NCBI GenBank assembly: GCA_016708785.1
Contig: JADJFC010000002.1
Location: 310,001 to 374,000 of the forward strand
Reading direction: 5' to 3'
Origin: Bacteroidota bacterium
GTDB taxonomy: Bacteria > Bacteroidota > Bacteroidia > AKYH767-A > 2013-40CM-41-45
Length of the DNA: 64,000 nt
The notes beneath the pieces were generated by a model, which was not told the DNA's origin, did no database searches, and saw only the letters and a program-made list of their open reading frames with translations. Positions 12,196 through 23,300 of the stretch are shown piece after piece. The position numbers and the translations under genes are program-made. Every line of letters starts with the position of its first letter. Positions within the stretch are counted from its first letter, which is position 1.

Positions 12196-13282
12196 TCAAC
12201 TGAATATTTCAGTTTTTATTCCGAGCTTCAATCCAAGTGCTTTCAGGTCATCTTGGACAACAGGAAGTAAAGGAATGCCTTCTTTCCTTCTGATCAATTC
12301 CATTTCTCGTTCAGGGTCACCGGGAACTAAAACCTTTTCTTCGCCCGAAATTGTTTTGCATTTCTAAAACCTTCTATCAATGATCCATATCTTTTTGAAA
12401 TCTTCTGCCGGACGAAACGCATCTATTCGCATTGCACCTAAAAAATGCCCGATGCCTTTACCTGGTTGTTGTGTTGGCATTGGAACATATGCAGGAAAGG
12501 GTGGAACCCAGGGAGCGTAGTTGGCTCCACTAAGAAGCGCGGAAAATATCTACGGTGCACTAGTGCATACCCTTTATGACTCTGCCATGTTCGCGGTCGC
12601 ACCCAAGTGGAAGTAGAGCGCCGCCTTTTTTCAGAATGTTTGCGTCATTACTTGGATGTCCTTCAACATCCTGCACCCATCCATCAGGAGTTTCCATATT
12701 TTTCCTTTGCAGGATTTCAAGTTTGCCATTGGCTGCAGTTGTTGTTGCAAGATCGGCCACGAATGGAGGTTGCTTTCCTGCTGGTGCTGCAACTGCGATT
12801 GGATTTGTTCCAAGCATTTTGTCAATGGAAAAAGTTGGAGCAACAAGCGGACTCGCATTGGTCATTGCAATACCGATCATGTCATGTTCAAGAGCCATCA
12901 TCGCATGAAATCCTGCTATACCAAAATGATTGCTATTTTGTACACTGACCCAACCGGTACCAACATTCTTTGCTTTTTCTATTGCGATCTTCATTGCGTA
13001 AGGTGCAACGACAAGTCCAAGTCCACTGTCTCCATCAACAACTGCAGTAGAAGGTGTTTCATGGATAACCTTAATGTCAGGTGTTGCATTGATCCGCTTC
13101 ACTTCCCATAACCTAACATAACCTGTGAGTCTTGCAATTCCGTGAGAATCTATTCCTCTAAGATCGGCCGAGAGTAATGTTTCTGTTGCAATTGCTGAAT
13201 GTTCTTCTGAGCAACCGATTTTTGTAAATATAGCTTTTGTAAAAGCTTCTAGATTTTTATAAGAGAAGAGTGTATTTTTCAT
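12196..13282 (-). CDS. Ldh family malate/L-lactate (sulfolactate-type) dehydrogenase, frameshifted
   Basis: An NAD(P)-dependent oxidoreductase of the type-2 malate/L-lactate dehydrogenase family (cytosolic, acting on 2-hydroxyacids). The first 240 residues are continuous: LRGIDSHGIARLTGYVRLW near residue 38 (catalytic His region), VQNSNHFGIAGFHAMMA, and GTNPIAVAAP (nucleotide loop). After PLGCDREHG the frame shifts near 12575 and again near 12360. The restored tail reads LLSGANYAPWVPPFPAYVPM, GKGIGHFLGAMRIDAFRP and GIKTEIFS with TGA at 12196-12198. That gives about 360 residues, the usual family length. The exact substrate is undetermined. Confidence 0.88.
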
Positions 13283-13309
13283 AATGGTGTTGTCAAAGAA
13301 AATCAGATC

Positions 13310-15397
13310 TCAATTAAATTTCATAAGCTTAATTGTTTTCTCTGAATTTTTATTTTTTATAAATGCAAAATAGATTCCGGTCTTTAATTCGCAAGATTTA
13401 TGGTTTGCGAATTTTCGTCAAGTACAATTTTTTTCAACTCGTTTCCAAGGAGATCGTAGATTTTGAGTTCGGATCCTATTCCACAATTTTCGCAATTGAA
13501 TTGTAAACTAAATGGATTTGGATAAATATAAACGTATGTTAATTTAGCTATTTCAGAGACAGATGTGCAGTTATCAAATGTAACAATTACTGAATCAGAT
13601 CCGGTACATCCGGATTGATCATCTACAATGACAGTATATACATTCACAGAATTCATCGTAGTATCAGTTGCCCAAAATCGAGAGAAATAACTTCCGTCCT
13701 GCCAAGTATAGTCAGCGAACAATGCGCTGGTATTTACTGAAAGAAGAAGTGAATCATTATTGCAAAGAATTGTATCCGGACCGAGTGAAACAGTTGGTGC
13801 AATGGCAAGGAGATTGTAGTTTGTTGAAGTATCACTCCACCTACATTTGAAACAACACAAAAATAGGTTGCTGCAGGTAGCCCGTTATATGGGTCGCCAA
13901 GTGTTGGGTCGGTACTTACCGGATAAGGAACTGCAGAAGAATACCAGTTATAATCTCTGTCGTAAATTGAATCATTGTAAGGAAATCCCGCGCAAAAATC
14001 AAAGTTGCCCGAACATTGTGTATAAGTCACATCCGATGTTTGTGGGAGATTTGGAATGGGATAACGGTATGCATTAAATTCTGGAAGCGGTTCTGATTTG
14101 CCTGCCAGATCTGCAATTGTTACTGAATGTAGTCCTGTAGAATCGACAGTAATTGATTGTGATGTTTCTCCTGTGTTCCATAGATAACTGAAGCCAGCAG
14201 GTGCAGTAAGAATTATTGAATCGCCTGGACATATATCATATCGCCCTGTTGAAGAATTTACTGATTCGCTTGTTAAAATATCATTTGGTAATTTGATTAG
14301 TCGAATTTGTGCAGTATGTGTTACATAGAGGAAGCAATCTAAACTGATATGTTCATGTACCGACCATTCATGAATTGAATGAGTTCCAATGCTTACAATA
14401 TGATTTTGATCTGTATCTAAAATACATTCACCGGCATCATTGAGATCACCACCATAGCTCTTTGTCCATAAATTATTTCCGGAAGAATCATAAGCTGCAA
14501 TAAACATTTCACCGTTGCAAGTATCTTTTTTACCTGAAATAAAGATAGATCCGGATTGGTTTGTTGTAAGATCAAGAATAGTCACATCTGTAAATGCAGG
14601 TATTTGCCAGATTGAGGTAAGACTCGAATCAACTTTTCAAAGTAATCTGAATGGCGAATAATATAATTTGAAAAAGTTGTAACACTAAAATTTCCTAGCG
14701 GTAAATTTGAAGGAATGATCTGTCCTGAATCGTTTACAAGAATGGAAGTCGAATTACTCAGATTTACTATGTAACTTGAATCCGAATAATTACTTAATCC
14801 TGTAATACTGATGCCTGAATATATTAAAGTGTCCAGGTTAGTGGTCCAGGTAAATGTACCATTGGGATTCATTCTGCCAAAAAATGGATATCTTATGGCA
14901 CATTGGCTTCCTTGACTAATGTATCCTCCAATCAACTGATCATTATTGGAAGTAGTGCAAATGGAAGTCAATTTAGAATCAGGATAGGTTAGCCCGAGGA
15001 CTTCAGTATTATAAATTTCATTCCCCGATCGATCTAGTTTAATGATTGATCCTTCACTATAACAACCAAGAAAATGAGAAATGGCATATATAAATGTGTC
15101 ACCGGAAAGAGTGAAGTCGCTGTTCATATGGCCGGGAGGCCCTTCTTGACCATCCACAACTGTGTTCCATAATTGATTGCCAAGGCTATCCGTTTTTATT
15201 AAAAGTTTGTAGAGGTAATCTAGGCGATTTTCACTTCTAACATTTGCTAAAATGTAAAATCCACCGTTTTCTGCATTTCTAATTCGGATTCCATGTAATT
15301 CTGTTGAGTAATATTGAAAATATTTTTCAGTATAATCAGCCGAGAAACTGTTTAAAGACAAAAATATAAACGATGTAAAATATAAGAGATGTTTCAT
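13310..15397 (-). CDS. Secreted protein with T9SS type A sorting tail (frameshifted)
   Basis: The start is the internal ATG 15397, because KHLLYFTSFIFLSLNSFSA is a clear signal peptide. The middle has repeated GNQLW / SGNEIY / NGTFTW / SGNNLW blade-like motifs, suggesting a beta-propeller of the kind common in Bacteroidota surface proteins. One or two Ig-like repeats with SGFSYLWNTGETSQSITV and YTWQDGSYF follow. The tail has VYIYPNPFS, LKIYDLLGNELKKI and a C-terminal KTIKLMKFN, the layout of the T9SS Por-type sorting domain. Frameshifts occur near 14585, 13800 and 13390; the restored stop is at 13310-13312. About 690 residues. Probably exported and surface-anchored; ligand unknown. Confidence 0.8.
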
Positions 15398-15422
15398 TCG
15401 TGATGTTTTAGAATTTATTTTA

Positions 15423-15986
15423 TTATTTAAACTTAAAGTTTTTTGATAGCAGGCAATAAATAGCTGAATCCGTATAATTTCCATTGTAATAATAATTCTC
15501 TTTGAAATGTGCCTCCTTTACAAACCCTGCTTTTTCAAGAATAGCTTGTGAAGGAATATTCAATGGATTAATGTTTGCTTCAACTCTGTGTAATTGCATT
15601 TCATTGAATCCATATTTCAGTGCTGCAATCATTGCTTCAAACATCAATCCCTTTCTTTGATATTCATTTAACAGTGAATAACCAATTTCAGCGTAGTGAT
15701 GCTCAGGAACTGTTCTCCAAAGACCGATACTTCCGATCAGTTTTGGCTCTCCTTTTAAATACATTCCCCACGATATACCACGATTCTCGTCGATCTCCGC
15801 ATCAACTTTTATTAACCATTCGTAAATTTCTTCAATCGATTTCGGAGGATCCCGATCGAGATACTCTGTTATCTTTTTGTCACTCCTCAACCTGAATATT
15901 TCATCAGCATCGTTTTTTGTCATACGATGAAGTAATAGCCGTTCGGTTTCTATTGTGGGAAAAGGGGTGAAGTTGAATGTTAGCAT
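15423..15986 (-). CDS. GNAT family N-acetyltransferase (RimJ/RimL-like)
   Basis: An intact acetyltransferase of about 187 residues, with ATG 15986 chosen because the conserved ETERLLLHRMT start motif follows directly. The GNAT core is present: ISWGMYLKGEPKLIGSIGLW (strands 2-4), EIGYSLLNEYQRKGLMFEA (acetyl-CoA motif A, Q/R-x-x-G-x-A type), and LHRVEANINPLNIPSQAILE plus KAGFVKEAH (motif B). This is the layout of ribosomal-protein or small-molecule acetyltransferases. The substrate cannot be predicted. Confidence 0.88.
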   Translation of the reverse strand: MLTFNFTPFPTIETERLLLHRMTKNDADEIFRLRSDKKITEYLDRDPPKSIEEIYEWLIKVDAEIDENRGISWGMYLKGEPKLIGSIGLWRTVPEHHYAEIGYSLLNEYQRKGLMFEAMIAALKYGFNEMQLHRVEANINPLNIPSQAILEKAGFVKEAHFKENYYYNGNYTDSAIYCLLSKNFKFK

Positions 15987-16004
15987 ATTGATGAAGAATT
16001 TTTT

Positions 16005-16076
16005 GGTCAAAGGTCAAGGTTCAGAAGTCAAAGGTTAAACAAGGCTCAATGTACGATCATCATTTGACCTTTAACC
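16005..16076. repeat. Intergenic inverted repeat of GGTCAAAGGTC words
   Basis: GGTCAAAGGTCAA (16005-16017) pairs with TTGACCTTTAACC (16064-16076) with one wobble. The arms enclose further AGGT(C/T)AA words. It sits between two minus-strand genes and so may terminate the molybdoenzyme transcript. A related direct-repeat cluster is at 63944-63972. Confidence 0.55.
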
Positions 16077-16083
16077 TGGTCTA

Positions 16084-18395
16084 TCAATAAGTCGCTGACC
16101 TACGAACTTCAATAATGACCGACTTCGAAGTCGGCGTATTCGATTTCTCTGCAGTGCTGTCAATAGGTACTAAAACATTTGTTTCCGGAAAATAAGTTGC
16201 AGTACATTTTTCAGGAATGCTGAAAGGAATAATAATAAATCGATGGGCTACTCTTTCAATGTTATTGTCGAAGTTATACAGGTCAACAACTTCACCTTTT
16301 GTAAATCCACCTGCTGCAATGTCCTTTTCATTCATGAATATCACGCGACGTTCATTGATTACACCGCGATACCGATCATTCAATCCGTAAATGGTAGTAT
16401 TGAACTGATCGTGACTTCGAATGGTCATCATTACATATTCGTTGGGTTGTAAATTGAACTCCTTTACTTTGCCAATATTGAATTCTGCTTTTCCGGATGG
16501 AACAGTGAATTTTTGTTCTCGTGCTGAATTCGGTAAATAGAATCCGCCAAGTTTCCTGACTCTTGTATTATAATTGTCAAATCCGGGAATTGTTTTTGCT
16601 ATGTCATCACGAATATGATCGTTGTGTTCTAGATATTTTTTCCAGGGTACCTGTGTTTGATTTCCGAAGTATTCTACTGCAAGTTTTGCAACTAGTGCAG
16701 GTTCGCTCAACAATTGATCTGAAACAGGAGTAAGGTTGCCTTTCGACATTTGAATTACTCCCATAGAATTCTCTGTTGTGATAAATTGCTCTTCACCATT
16801 CAAAACATCTTTATCACTTCTTCCAAGAACTGGAAGGATTAATGCTTCTTCACCGGTGATGAGATGACTCCGATTCAATTTAGTCGATACTTGTATAGTT
16901 AACTTGCATTTTCGCAATGCTTCCGCTGTATATGTTGTATCCGGTGTTGCTGATAAAAAGTTTCCTCCCATTGCCATAAATACATTTACTTTCCCTTTGT
17001 GCATGGCATGTATGCAATCAACGACATCATATCCATGTTCTCGTGGTGGATTGAATGAATACGTTTTTTGAATTGCGTCTAAAAATGCAGGTGATGGTTT
17101 TCATAAATGCCCATCGTTCGATCGCCTGTACGTTGCTATGGCCACGAACCGGACATGTTCCTGCTCCCGGTTTTCCAATGCTGCCTTTTAAGAGCAATAA
17201 GTTGACAACCTCTTTAATAGTGTCTACTGCATTCTGATGTTGAGTAAGTCCCATGGCCCAACAGGCAATGATCTTGTTTTTTGTTTTGAATATATTGGCA
17301 ACTTCTAAAATCTGTTCTTTGCTAATTCCGGAAGCTGCAATAAGATTATTCAAATCTAAATTCTTTAAGTGTTGAATGAATTCTTTTGAGCCATTTGTTT
17401 TTTCATTTATAAATTCTTGATCAAAGACACTTCCCGGATTCTTTTCCTCTTCGGCGAGTAATAATTTTTCAATAGCCTGCAGTAAAGCCATGTCGCCATT
17501 GATCTTTACTTGAAGAAAAATATCAGTCAGCCGTGCTTAATTCCTAATGCACCTTTGATACTCTGTGGATCATTGAAGCAATAAGTCCGGTCTCTGGCAA
17601 TGGATTAACAGAAATTATTGTACATCCATTCTCTTTCGCTTTTTGCAAAGCAGTAAGCATTCTCGGATGATTTGTCCCTGGATTTTGTCCAAGAATAATG
17701 ATGACCTCAGCCTTATAAAAATCGTCAAGAGTTACAGATCCTTTGCCAATTCCCAAACTTTCAGTTAATGCAACCCCGCTTGATTCATGGCACATGTTGC
17801 TGCAATCCGGCAAATTATTTGTACCAAATTGTCTTACGAAAAGCTGATATAAAAATGCGGCTTCGTTAGACGTTCTACCGCTTGTGTAAAATACGGCATC
17901 ATTGGGACTTTTACATTCATGCAATCTTTTAGCAATCAATTGGAATGCATTTTCCCAGGTTATTGGTTCGTAATGTGTGCCGCCTTTTGGCAAATATAGG
18001 TTCGGCAACTCTTCCTGCTTTTCCAATTTCGTAATCGTTAAGATGAGAAAGAGATGCAATGCTATTCTTCCGGAAATAATCGGCATTTAATTTTTTGTAG
18101 TGGCTTCTTCAGCAATTGCCTTAACGCCGTTCTCACAATATTCTCCAAGAGAACTTCTTTCAATGTCGGGGTCAGGCCAAGCGCAACCCGGACAATCGAA
18201 GCCGGATTTCTGATTGAGGGCGAAGAGAGCTTTCATTGCCCGGCCGGGCCCCATTTCTGAAAAGATGTGTCTTGCACTAGAGAAGATAGCGGGTATGCCC
18301 GCAGCAACCGTTTTGGGTCTGATCAGCTTTAGTCCGGTAAACCGTTCCGGATTTTCAGGATTGACAACGTCATTATTTTCTTGTCCGGTTTTCAT
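16084..18395 (-). CDS. FdhF/YdeP-family molybdopterin oxidoreductase, alpha subunit (frameshifted)
   Basis: A member of the formate-dehydrogenase-alpha-like YdeP family of molybdopterin guanine dinucleotide enzymes. The N-terminus carries SGFDCPGCAWPDP (residues 53-65). The cofactor region has FYTSGRTSNEAAFLYQLFVR and DCSNMCHESSGVALTESLG with Cys as the likely Mo ligand. A later region has GLTQHQNAVDTI and PGAGTCPVRGHSNVQ, and the C-terminal molybdopterin-binding lobe has MMTIRSHDQFNTTIYGLNDR. Frame breaks near 18086, 17520 and 17015 are inside conserved blocks. The joined length of about 770 residues is normal. The known homologue E. coli YdeP is linked to acid resistance; the electron donor here is unknown. 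It overlaps the DUF7009 gene by ATGA. Confidence 0.9.
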
Positions 18396-18766
18396 TTAAG
18401 TTTGTCGGCAAGTGGGTTTGGATAATTATCACTCTGATCTTCGGAAACTTCATCAAGACATTTGAAATCTTTTTCAATCAAAATATATAGTTTTTTTCAA
18501 TCCTGAAGTGGCATTTCTTCTGAAAGGCCTACTTGATTTGTCTCTGTCCACGATTTAGCTAAAGCAGTTGGAATTGTAACGATAATAGCATCATTCACAT
18601 ATTCGGCTCCGATTTTTTGAGCTTCTTCAGAAATTTTCAATCCATAAGAAAAGTCTTTTAACCCTAAATTTGTACTTTCCTGAATAAGTTTTTTTTCGGA
18701 AAAATAAGCAACTTCGCTTTTTGTCAATCGGAATCGTATTGTATTTCCTTTAATTCTCAGTTTCAT
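18392..18766 (-). CDS. DUF7009-like small protein, translationally coupled to the YdeP-family gene (frameshifted)
   Basis: A small protein of about 124 residues. The first 89 are continuous and begin MKLRIKGNTIRFRLTKSEV. A frameshift near 18498 leads into YILIEKDFKCLDEVSEDQSD and NYPNPLADKLK, and the restored TGA (18392-18394) overlaps the next ATG as ATGA. I recognise the KxRIKGNxxRxRLTKSEV and EDQSDNYPNP ends as those of the DUF7009 family, from memory. The overlap with the molybdoenzyme gene suggests a dedicated accessory or assembly role. That role is inference. Confidence 0.7.
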
Positions 18767-19038
18767 ACTTGTAAAATAAGCTATTATTTTCCTTTTTTGC
18801 TAGTAATTTGACTTCAATTTATATCTTTTTGGTATACTTCGGGTAGACATTTATTTCGTCTTCAACTCAATGTCAGGAATGATTACCATATTTGCAAGAT
18901 GCGGAATTCAGATTTTTTTCACGGGGATTTAAATGGTAAAACTACCAACTGAATCAAAAAATCAGGGTGATTGCTAACCATCTTTCCATTTTGAAAAATT
19001 TATTGTTTTTGATTTTAATTTGTTTGAATAATCAGTAG

Positions 19039-20570
19039 GTGTTTTCTCAGAAATCGCAGGTTATCATCAATTTAGGATGGGGTGAATTGGTTAAAGATAA
19101 TGATGTTGAAGCTTTCAAGTATTTCAATGAGGCATATAATACAGCGCAATTAGAAAAGGATACGGAGAACACGGCATTATCACTGTTATATATGGGAATT
19201 TGTACATATAGCGTTAGTTTTACTGAGGGTTTAAATTATAGTATGCGTGCAATGGAGGAGTTTAAAAAGTTTGAGTCGACATCTCCACAAAAAGCATTGC
19301 AAGGCCGAAGTAAGTGTTTGCAATTGATAAGTACGATCAACAGCAGACAAGGTAATTACAACGAGTCTATCAGATTGAGCAAAGAAGCGTCGTTAGGATT
19401 TCCAATAAGTAATGACACTTCGGGGTACCTTGGACTGATCTATAACAGTCTTGGTATTGCATATGAGAAATTAAACCTGCCTGATTCTTCTGCCTTTTTT
19501 CATCGCAAAGCGCTGGAGGAAAGATTAGTGACCTATAATACAACTTATTTACCCGTGTCTTATGCAGCTGTGGCGAAAATTGAAATTGCAGCAGGAAATA
19601 AGCAGTTAAGTTGGCTTTATCTGAACAGGGCATTAGAAATTGCAGATAGTACAGAGAACAGACAGGCATTGGTAAATGTATATTTAGGACTTAGTGACTG
19701 GTGCCTGAAATTTTCAAATAACAAAAGTGAAGTAGAAAAGAATATCGTAAAGGCGAATGAGGTTGCCATGCCTCTAACTGATCGTTCTTTTTATCTTCGA
19801 ACATTAGATGCTTTGATAGCATATAAAAAGCTAAATGGTGATTTTCAATCTGCATTACAACTTCATGAGAAGAGTTCAATAGTTAGGGACTCATTATATT
19901 CCTGGGAAAAACAAAAGATCCAAAAAAACCTGGAGGTGCAATTTGATGTCTCGGAAAAGGAACGACTTTTAAAATTAGCTAAAAGGGAAAATGAAGTTGC
20001 CCGACTAACGAACTATTTATTATGGGCAGTGATTGGTTTTGTTTTAATAATTGCAATTGGAATAATATTTTTCCTGCGAAGGAATAATGAGAGAAATAAA
20101 TTGTTGCTGAAAACAAAGGATGCTCTTGTAGTTGCAATAGAAGAGCAAAAGCACCTACGGAACAACAAATGCAAAATGAACTTGAGTTCAAAGAGAGTCA
20201 GCTTACTGCAATGACTGCGCAGATGTTTCAAAAGAATGAATTAATGCAAGAGCTGAAAAGCAAGTTAGATGAAGATAAAAATATTTCGATAGATAGTCCT
20301 GTGTCGAAAATAATTAACAGGGGACAAAACCAAGATAAAGAGTGGAGCGATTTCAATGCTCATTTTGAAAGTGTGAATAAGAATTTTTATACCCGTTTGA
20401 AGCAATCTTACCCGGATATAAGTCCAAATGATCTAAAAATTTGTGCACTTATCAAATTGAATTTGTCAATAAAAGAAATGGCAGGAATTCTGAATATTTC
20501 ACCTGACAGCGTAAAGACAGCGAGGTATCGTTTAAGAAAAAAATGCAACTCAATACAGAAGATAACCTGA
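19039..20570 (+). CDS. TPR - transmembrane - LuxR-like HTH regulator (frameshifted, signal peptide interrupted)
   Basis: An N-terminal tetratricopeptide region spans about residues 5-290 (repeats such as IYNSLGIAYEKLNLPDSSAF). Then come a single membrane helix (LLWAVIGFVLIIAIGIIFFL, about 340-360), a coiled coil, and a C-terminal helix-turn-helix with NDLKICALIKLNLSIKEMA and NISPDSVKTARYRLRKK. This TPR-TM-HTH design is common in Bacteroidota regulators that sense at the envelope and bind DNA in the cytosol. A frameshift near 20165 joins the two halves. Upstream of the GTG at 19039 an in-frame signal peptide (LKNLLFLILICLNNQ) is cut from VFSQ by a TAG at 19036-19038, so the true start is probably near 18967-18991. 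Confidence 0.75.
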
Positions 20571-20684
20571 CAGATTTTATTTTAAATTTGAAATAAACGC
20601 ATTTATCCGAGTTTTTGGTGATGATTATCATTTGTTTTCTTGAATAGAACGTCTTACTTTTGGTTAAACCAAAATTATCAGACC

Positions 20685-21251
20685 ATGAAAAAAATCCTTC
20701 AATTACTTCTTTATGCATTTGTTTTAATTCCAACAACAAATGTTTTGGCTGACGATGATGATAAACCTTTTTACAAGGGAATTCGTGTAGGTTGGCAGCA
20801 AAGCAATATCAGTAACTCTGAAATGGGTGATTTAAGTAGTTTTTATGCGGGTTTTTGGTGTTAAAAAATTGGTGCCGGGAAGTTGCTTTCTTTGTATTCC
20901 GGACTGGAGTTTTATCAGACCGGTGCTCAGGAAAACGATGACAATAAAATTGTCTTGAGTTATATAAGTATACCAATTAACCTTAGAGTTAAAATAGGTC
21001 CAGTATATGCTTTTGGGGGAGTTAATCCATCATTTAAAATCGGTGAGGAAGTCAAATTTGCGGGTGTTGATGTCAGTGAAGTAGCAGAGGTAAATTCGTT
21101 TTGATATTGGGGGCCAAATAGGTATTGGTGCTAAATTCCTATTCCTTGGAGTAGAAGTAAAGTACAATCAGGGATTTATTGATGCATTTACGATGGTACA
21201 GAAAGTAGCACAACTAATCACCTGCAAGTTGGCGCATGCGTTTATTTCTAG
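20685..21251 (+). CDS. Outer-membrane beta-barrel protein, PorT-like (frameshifted)
   Basis: The signal peptide KKILQLLLYAFVLIPTTNVLA is followed by an acidic DDDDK patch. Beta strands typical of the outer-membrane protein beta-barrel family follow: GIRVGWQQSNIS, LSLYSGLEFYQTG, LSYISIPINLRVKIGPVYAF, IGIGAKFLFLGVEVKYNQG, and the final strand VGACVYF ending in Phe. Frameshifts near 20850, 21100 and 21195 break it into three pieces. The restored TAG is at 21249-21251, giving about 188 residues. A strong terminator follows within 31 bases. Cargo unknown. Confidence 0.75.
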
Positions 21252-21281
21252 GAAATACAATATAAAGCTATCCTTATAAAG

Positions 21282-21315
21282 GCCGGGGCATTTAAAATGT
21301 TCCGGCTTTTGTTTT
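21282..21315 (+). terminator. Intrinsic terminator after the barrel gene
   Basis: GCCGGGGCA (21282-21290) pairs with TGTTCCGGC (21298-21306) through nine pairs including two G-U, followed by TTTTGTTTT. Confidence 0.85.
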
Positions 21316-21520
21316 AAAATGATGTTTATTTCATTAATATTTTGATAAAAATCGGTTTGTCTACGTCTTGAAGCCTGTTTAAACTGAATTGTCTACCTAT
21401 TGTCAACTCGTTTTTTTTTGTCTTTCTTGCATGACCGATTTAGTTTTACAGGCATGTAAATGTCCTGCTCAAATTATCGACTTCAGGATATTTTAATCAC
21501 TAACCTGAAAAAATAAAACT

Positions 21521-22426
21521 ATGAAAAACTGATCTCCCTAATTATTATGTCAATGTTTCTAAGTAACATTGAAACAAAAAGTCAGATTCCTAATGGAGAT
21601 TTCGAAACAGTGCTTTACGACGGGACCCTGAGCAATTGGGGGAATATTACTCTTTTTGCTGTAATTATTGACTCCACCGGGACTACCATTCAGGATTCAC
21701 TCATTTTTGATGGCCCTTTTTGCGGTACGACTACAGATGCTCATTCCGGAAATTATGCACTGGAAATGAGAAATATGTTTAACTATACAACAAATGAAAC
21801 GATCAATGGGTGGGCGAGTGTTGACGAAGATTCTACGTATACAGCTTGGGGGTCACTCGAATTTATTTATACGGCGATTCAACCGCAGGAATTTAGTTTT
21901 TATTACAAGTTTAATTCAGTGAATGGAGATTCAGGAATAGCACGTTTAGCGTTTTATGATGCTATGGGAAATATTATTGGTGAAGCGAATTCTATTTTTT
22001 CATCAACCAATACTTCTTATTCTTATATCAGTGTTCCAATTTATTATACCAGTATGGATCCGGTTGCTTATTACTCCTTAAATTTCAGTACTTATTACAG
22101 TCTTGCTGATTATCCGACAGGTCCAAATTTCGGAACAAGATTGACCATTGATGATATTACTTTCAGTGGGACAACAGGAATTGCCGGAATGGAAGATATC
22201 ACTGAGCCAATATTATTCCCAAATCCTTGTACTGATTTTATTTCTGTGAAAAATATTGAACAAGCACAATTTAAAATTTATAATATCAAAGGAGAAGTTG
22301 TTCAAATTGGTCTAATCGATACTGATTCAAAAATTGTTTTGAAGCAGCAATTTGCAAAGGGAATATATTCGCTTGAAATAAATCATCGAGGTAAATTGCA
22401 AGAGAAAGAACTTTGTGATCAATTGA
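21521..22426 (+). CDS. Secreted protein with T9SS type A sorting tail (frameshifted)
   Basis: ATG 21521 opens a signal peptide that reads LISLIIMSMFLSN if one missing A is restored. The mature protein starts SQIPNGDFETVLYDG, the NGDFE opening typical of a carbohydrate-binding-like jelly roll in Bacteroidota surface proteins. An aromatic/Ser-rich beta region precedes the sorting domain (ILFPNPCTDFISVKN, AQFKIYNIKGEVVQIG, FAKGIYSLEI). A second frameshift near 22405 restores the canonical KNFVIN end at 22426; without it the frame would run into the opposing fdhD. About 300 residues; no catalytic motif seen. Confidence 0.75.
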
Positions 22427-22462
22427 TGGATTGTTGTGTTGCAGTTTTTTTGAATAAAATTT

Positions 22463-23266
22463 CTAGCAATATAAGTTGTATTTATCACCTCTTAAAAAAC
22501 CTATTAATGTGATACCGGATTCTTTGGCTAATTCAAGGGCAAGACTGGAAGGAGCTCCAATAGCAACCACAATTGGAATTCCTGCCATGCTTGCTTTTTG
22601 AATGAGTTCGAAACTTGCCCGACCACTTAGTAGAAGAATTGATTTGCTTAAAGGCATTATATTTTTTATTAGCATTGAGCCAATTAATTTGTCTAGTGCA
22701 TTGTGGCGTCCAACATCTTCGCGTAGTTCAATGAATTCACCGGAAAGATCAAACAGGGCAGAGGCATGTAATCCACCTGTACTTTTAAAAATTTCCTGTT
22801 GCTTCGAAAGTTTTTCCGGCAACGACACTATAACAGAGGGGTCAGGCCGAATGAATTTATTTTCAATTTTAAAGTTTGAGACAGTATTTATTGCATCAAT
22901 TGATGCTTTTCCGCAAACCCCGCAACTTGATGTTGTATAGAAGTTTCGCTCAAGTTTATTTTCATTTGGAATGATATTATCTTGTAATTCAACCAATGTG
23001 GAATTCTCTGATAGTTGCTGTGTACTTTTTATTTGTGTAAAATCTGAAATAATTCCTTCGGTAAAAATAAATCCGCAAGAAAGTTCTTCGTCATTTCCTG
23101 GCGTGCGCATAGTGATGGAAATATTTTTTTCAACGGGCAATCCATTAGAAAAATATTTCATTTTTATTTCCAAAGGCTCTTCGATTGCGAGAATGTCCTT
23201 TCGCTCTTGTAATTTGCCATTCTCGTAGCGGGAAACATGTATTTCAATTGTTGATTCAGATTTCAT
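22463..23266 (-). CDS. fdhD: Formate dehydrogenase accessory sulfurtransferase FdhD
   Basis: An intact 267-residue FdhD. This protein transfers sulfur from a cysteine desulfurase to the Mo-bisPGD cofactor of formate-dehydrogenase-type enzymes in the cytosol. The catalytic Cys pair is visible in SSCGVCGKAS (about residues 113-122), with TGGLHASALF, EDVGRHNALDKLIG and LLSGRASFELIQKASMAGIP further on, all family landmarks. It follows mobA by 34 bases on the same strand. The likely client is the YdeP-family enzyme 4 kb away on the same strand. Confidence 0.95.
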   Translation of the reverse strand: MKSESTIEIHVSRYENGKLQERKDILAIEEPLEIKMKYFSNGLPVEKNISITMRTPGNDEELSCGFIFTEGIISDFTQIKSTQQLSENSTLVELQDNIIPNENKLERNFYTTSSCGVCGKASIDAINTVSNFKIENKFIRPDPSVIVSLPEKLSKQQEIFKSTGGLHASALFDLSGEFIELREDVGRHNALDKLIGSMLIKNIMPLSKSILLLSGRASFELIQKASMAGIPIVVAIGAPSSLALELAKESGITLIGFLRGDKYNLYC

Positions 23267-23300
23267 TTTCTTGTAAAATGTTCTATTAAGGTAGCTTTTT

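Noticed and set aside
12576..13111. Plus-strand frames opposite the Ldh gene
   Set aside because: Antisense shadows of a well-supported dehydrogenase; no motif.
22426..22512. Extension of the T9SS gene into fdhD
   Set aside because: The reading frame runs past the natural KNFVIN ending only because of a frameshift and would overlap the opposing fdhD gene.
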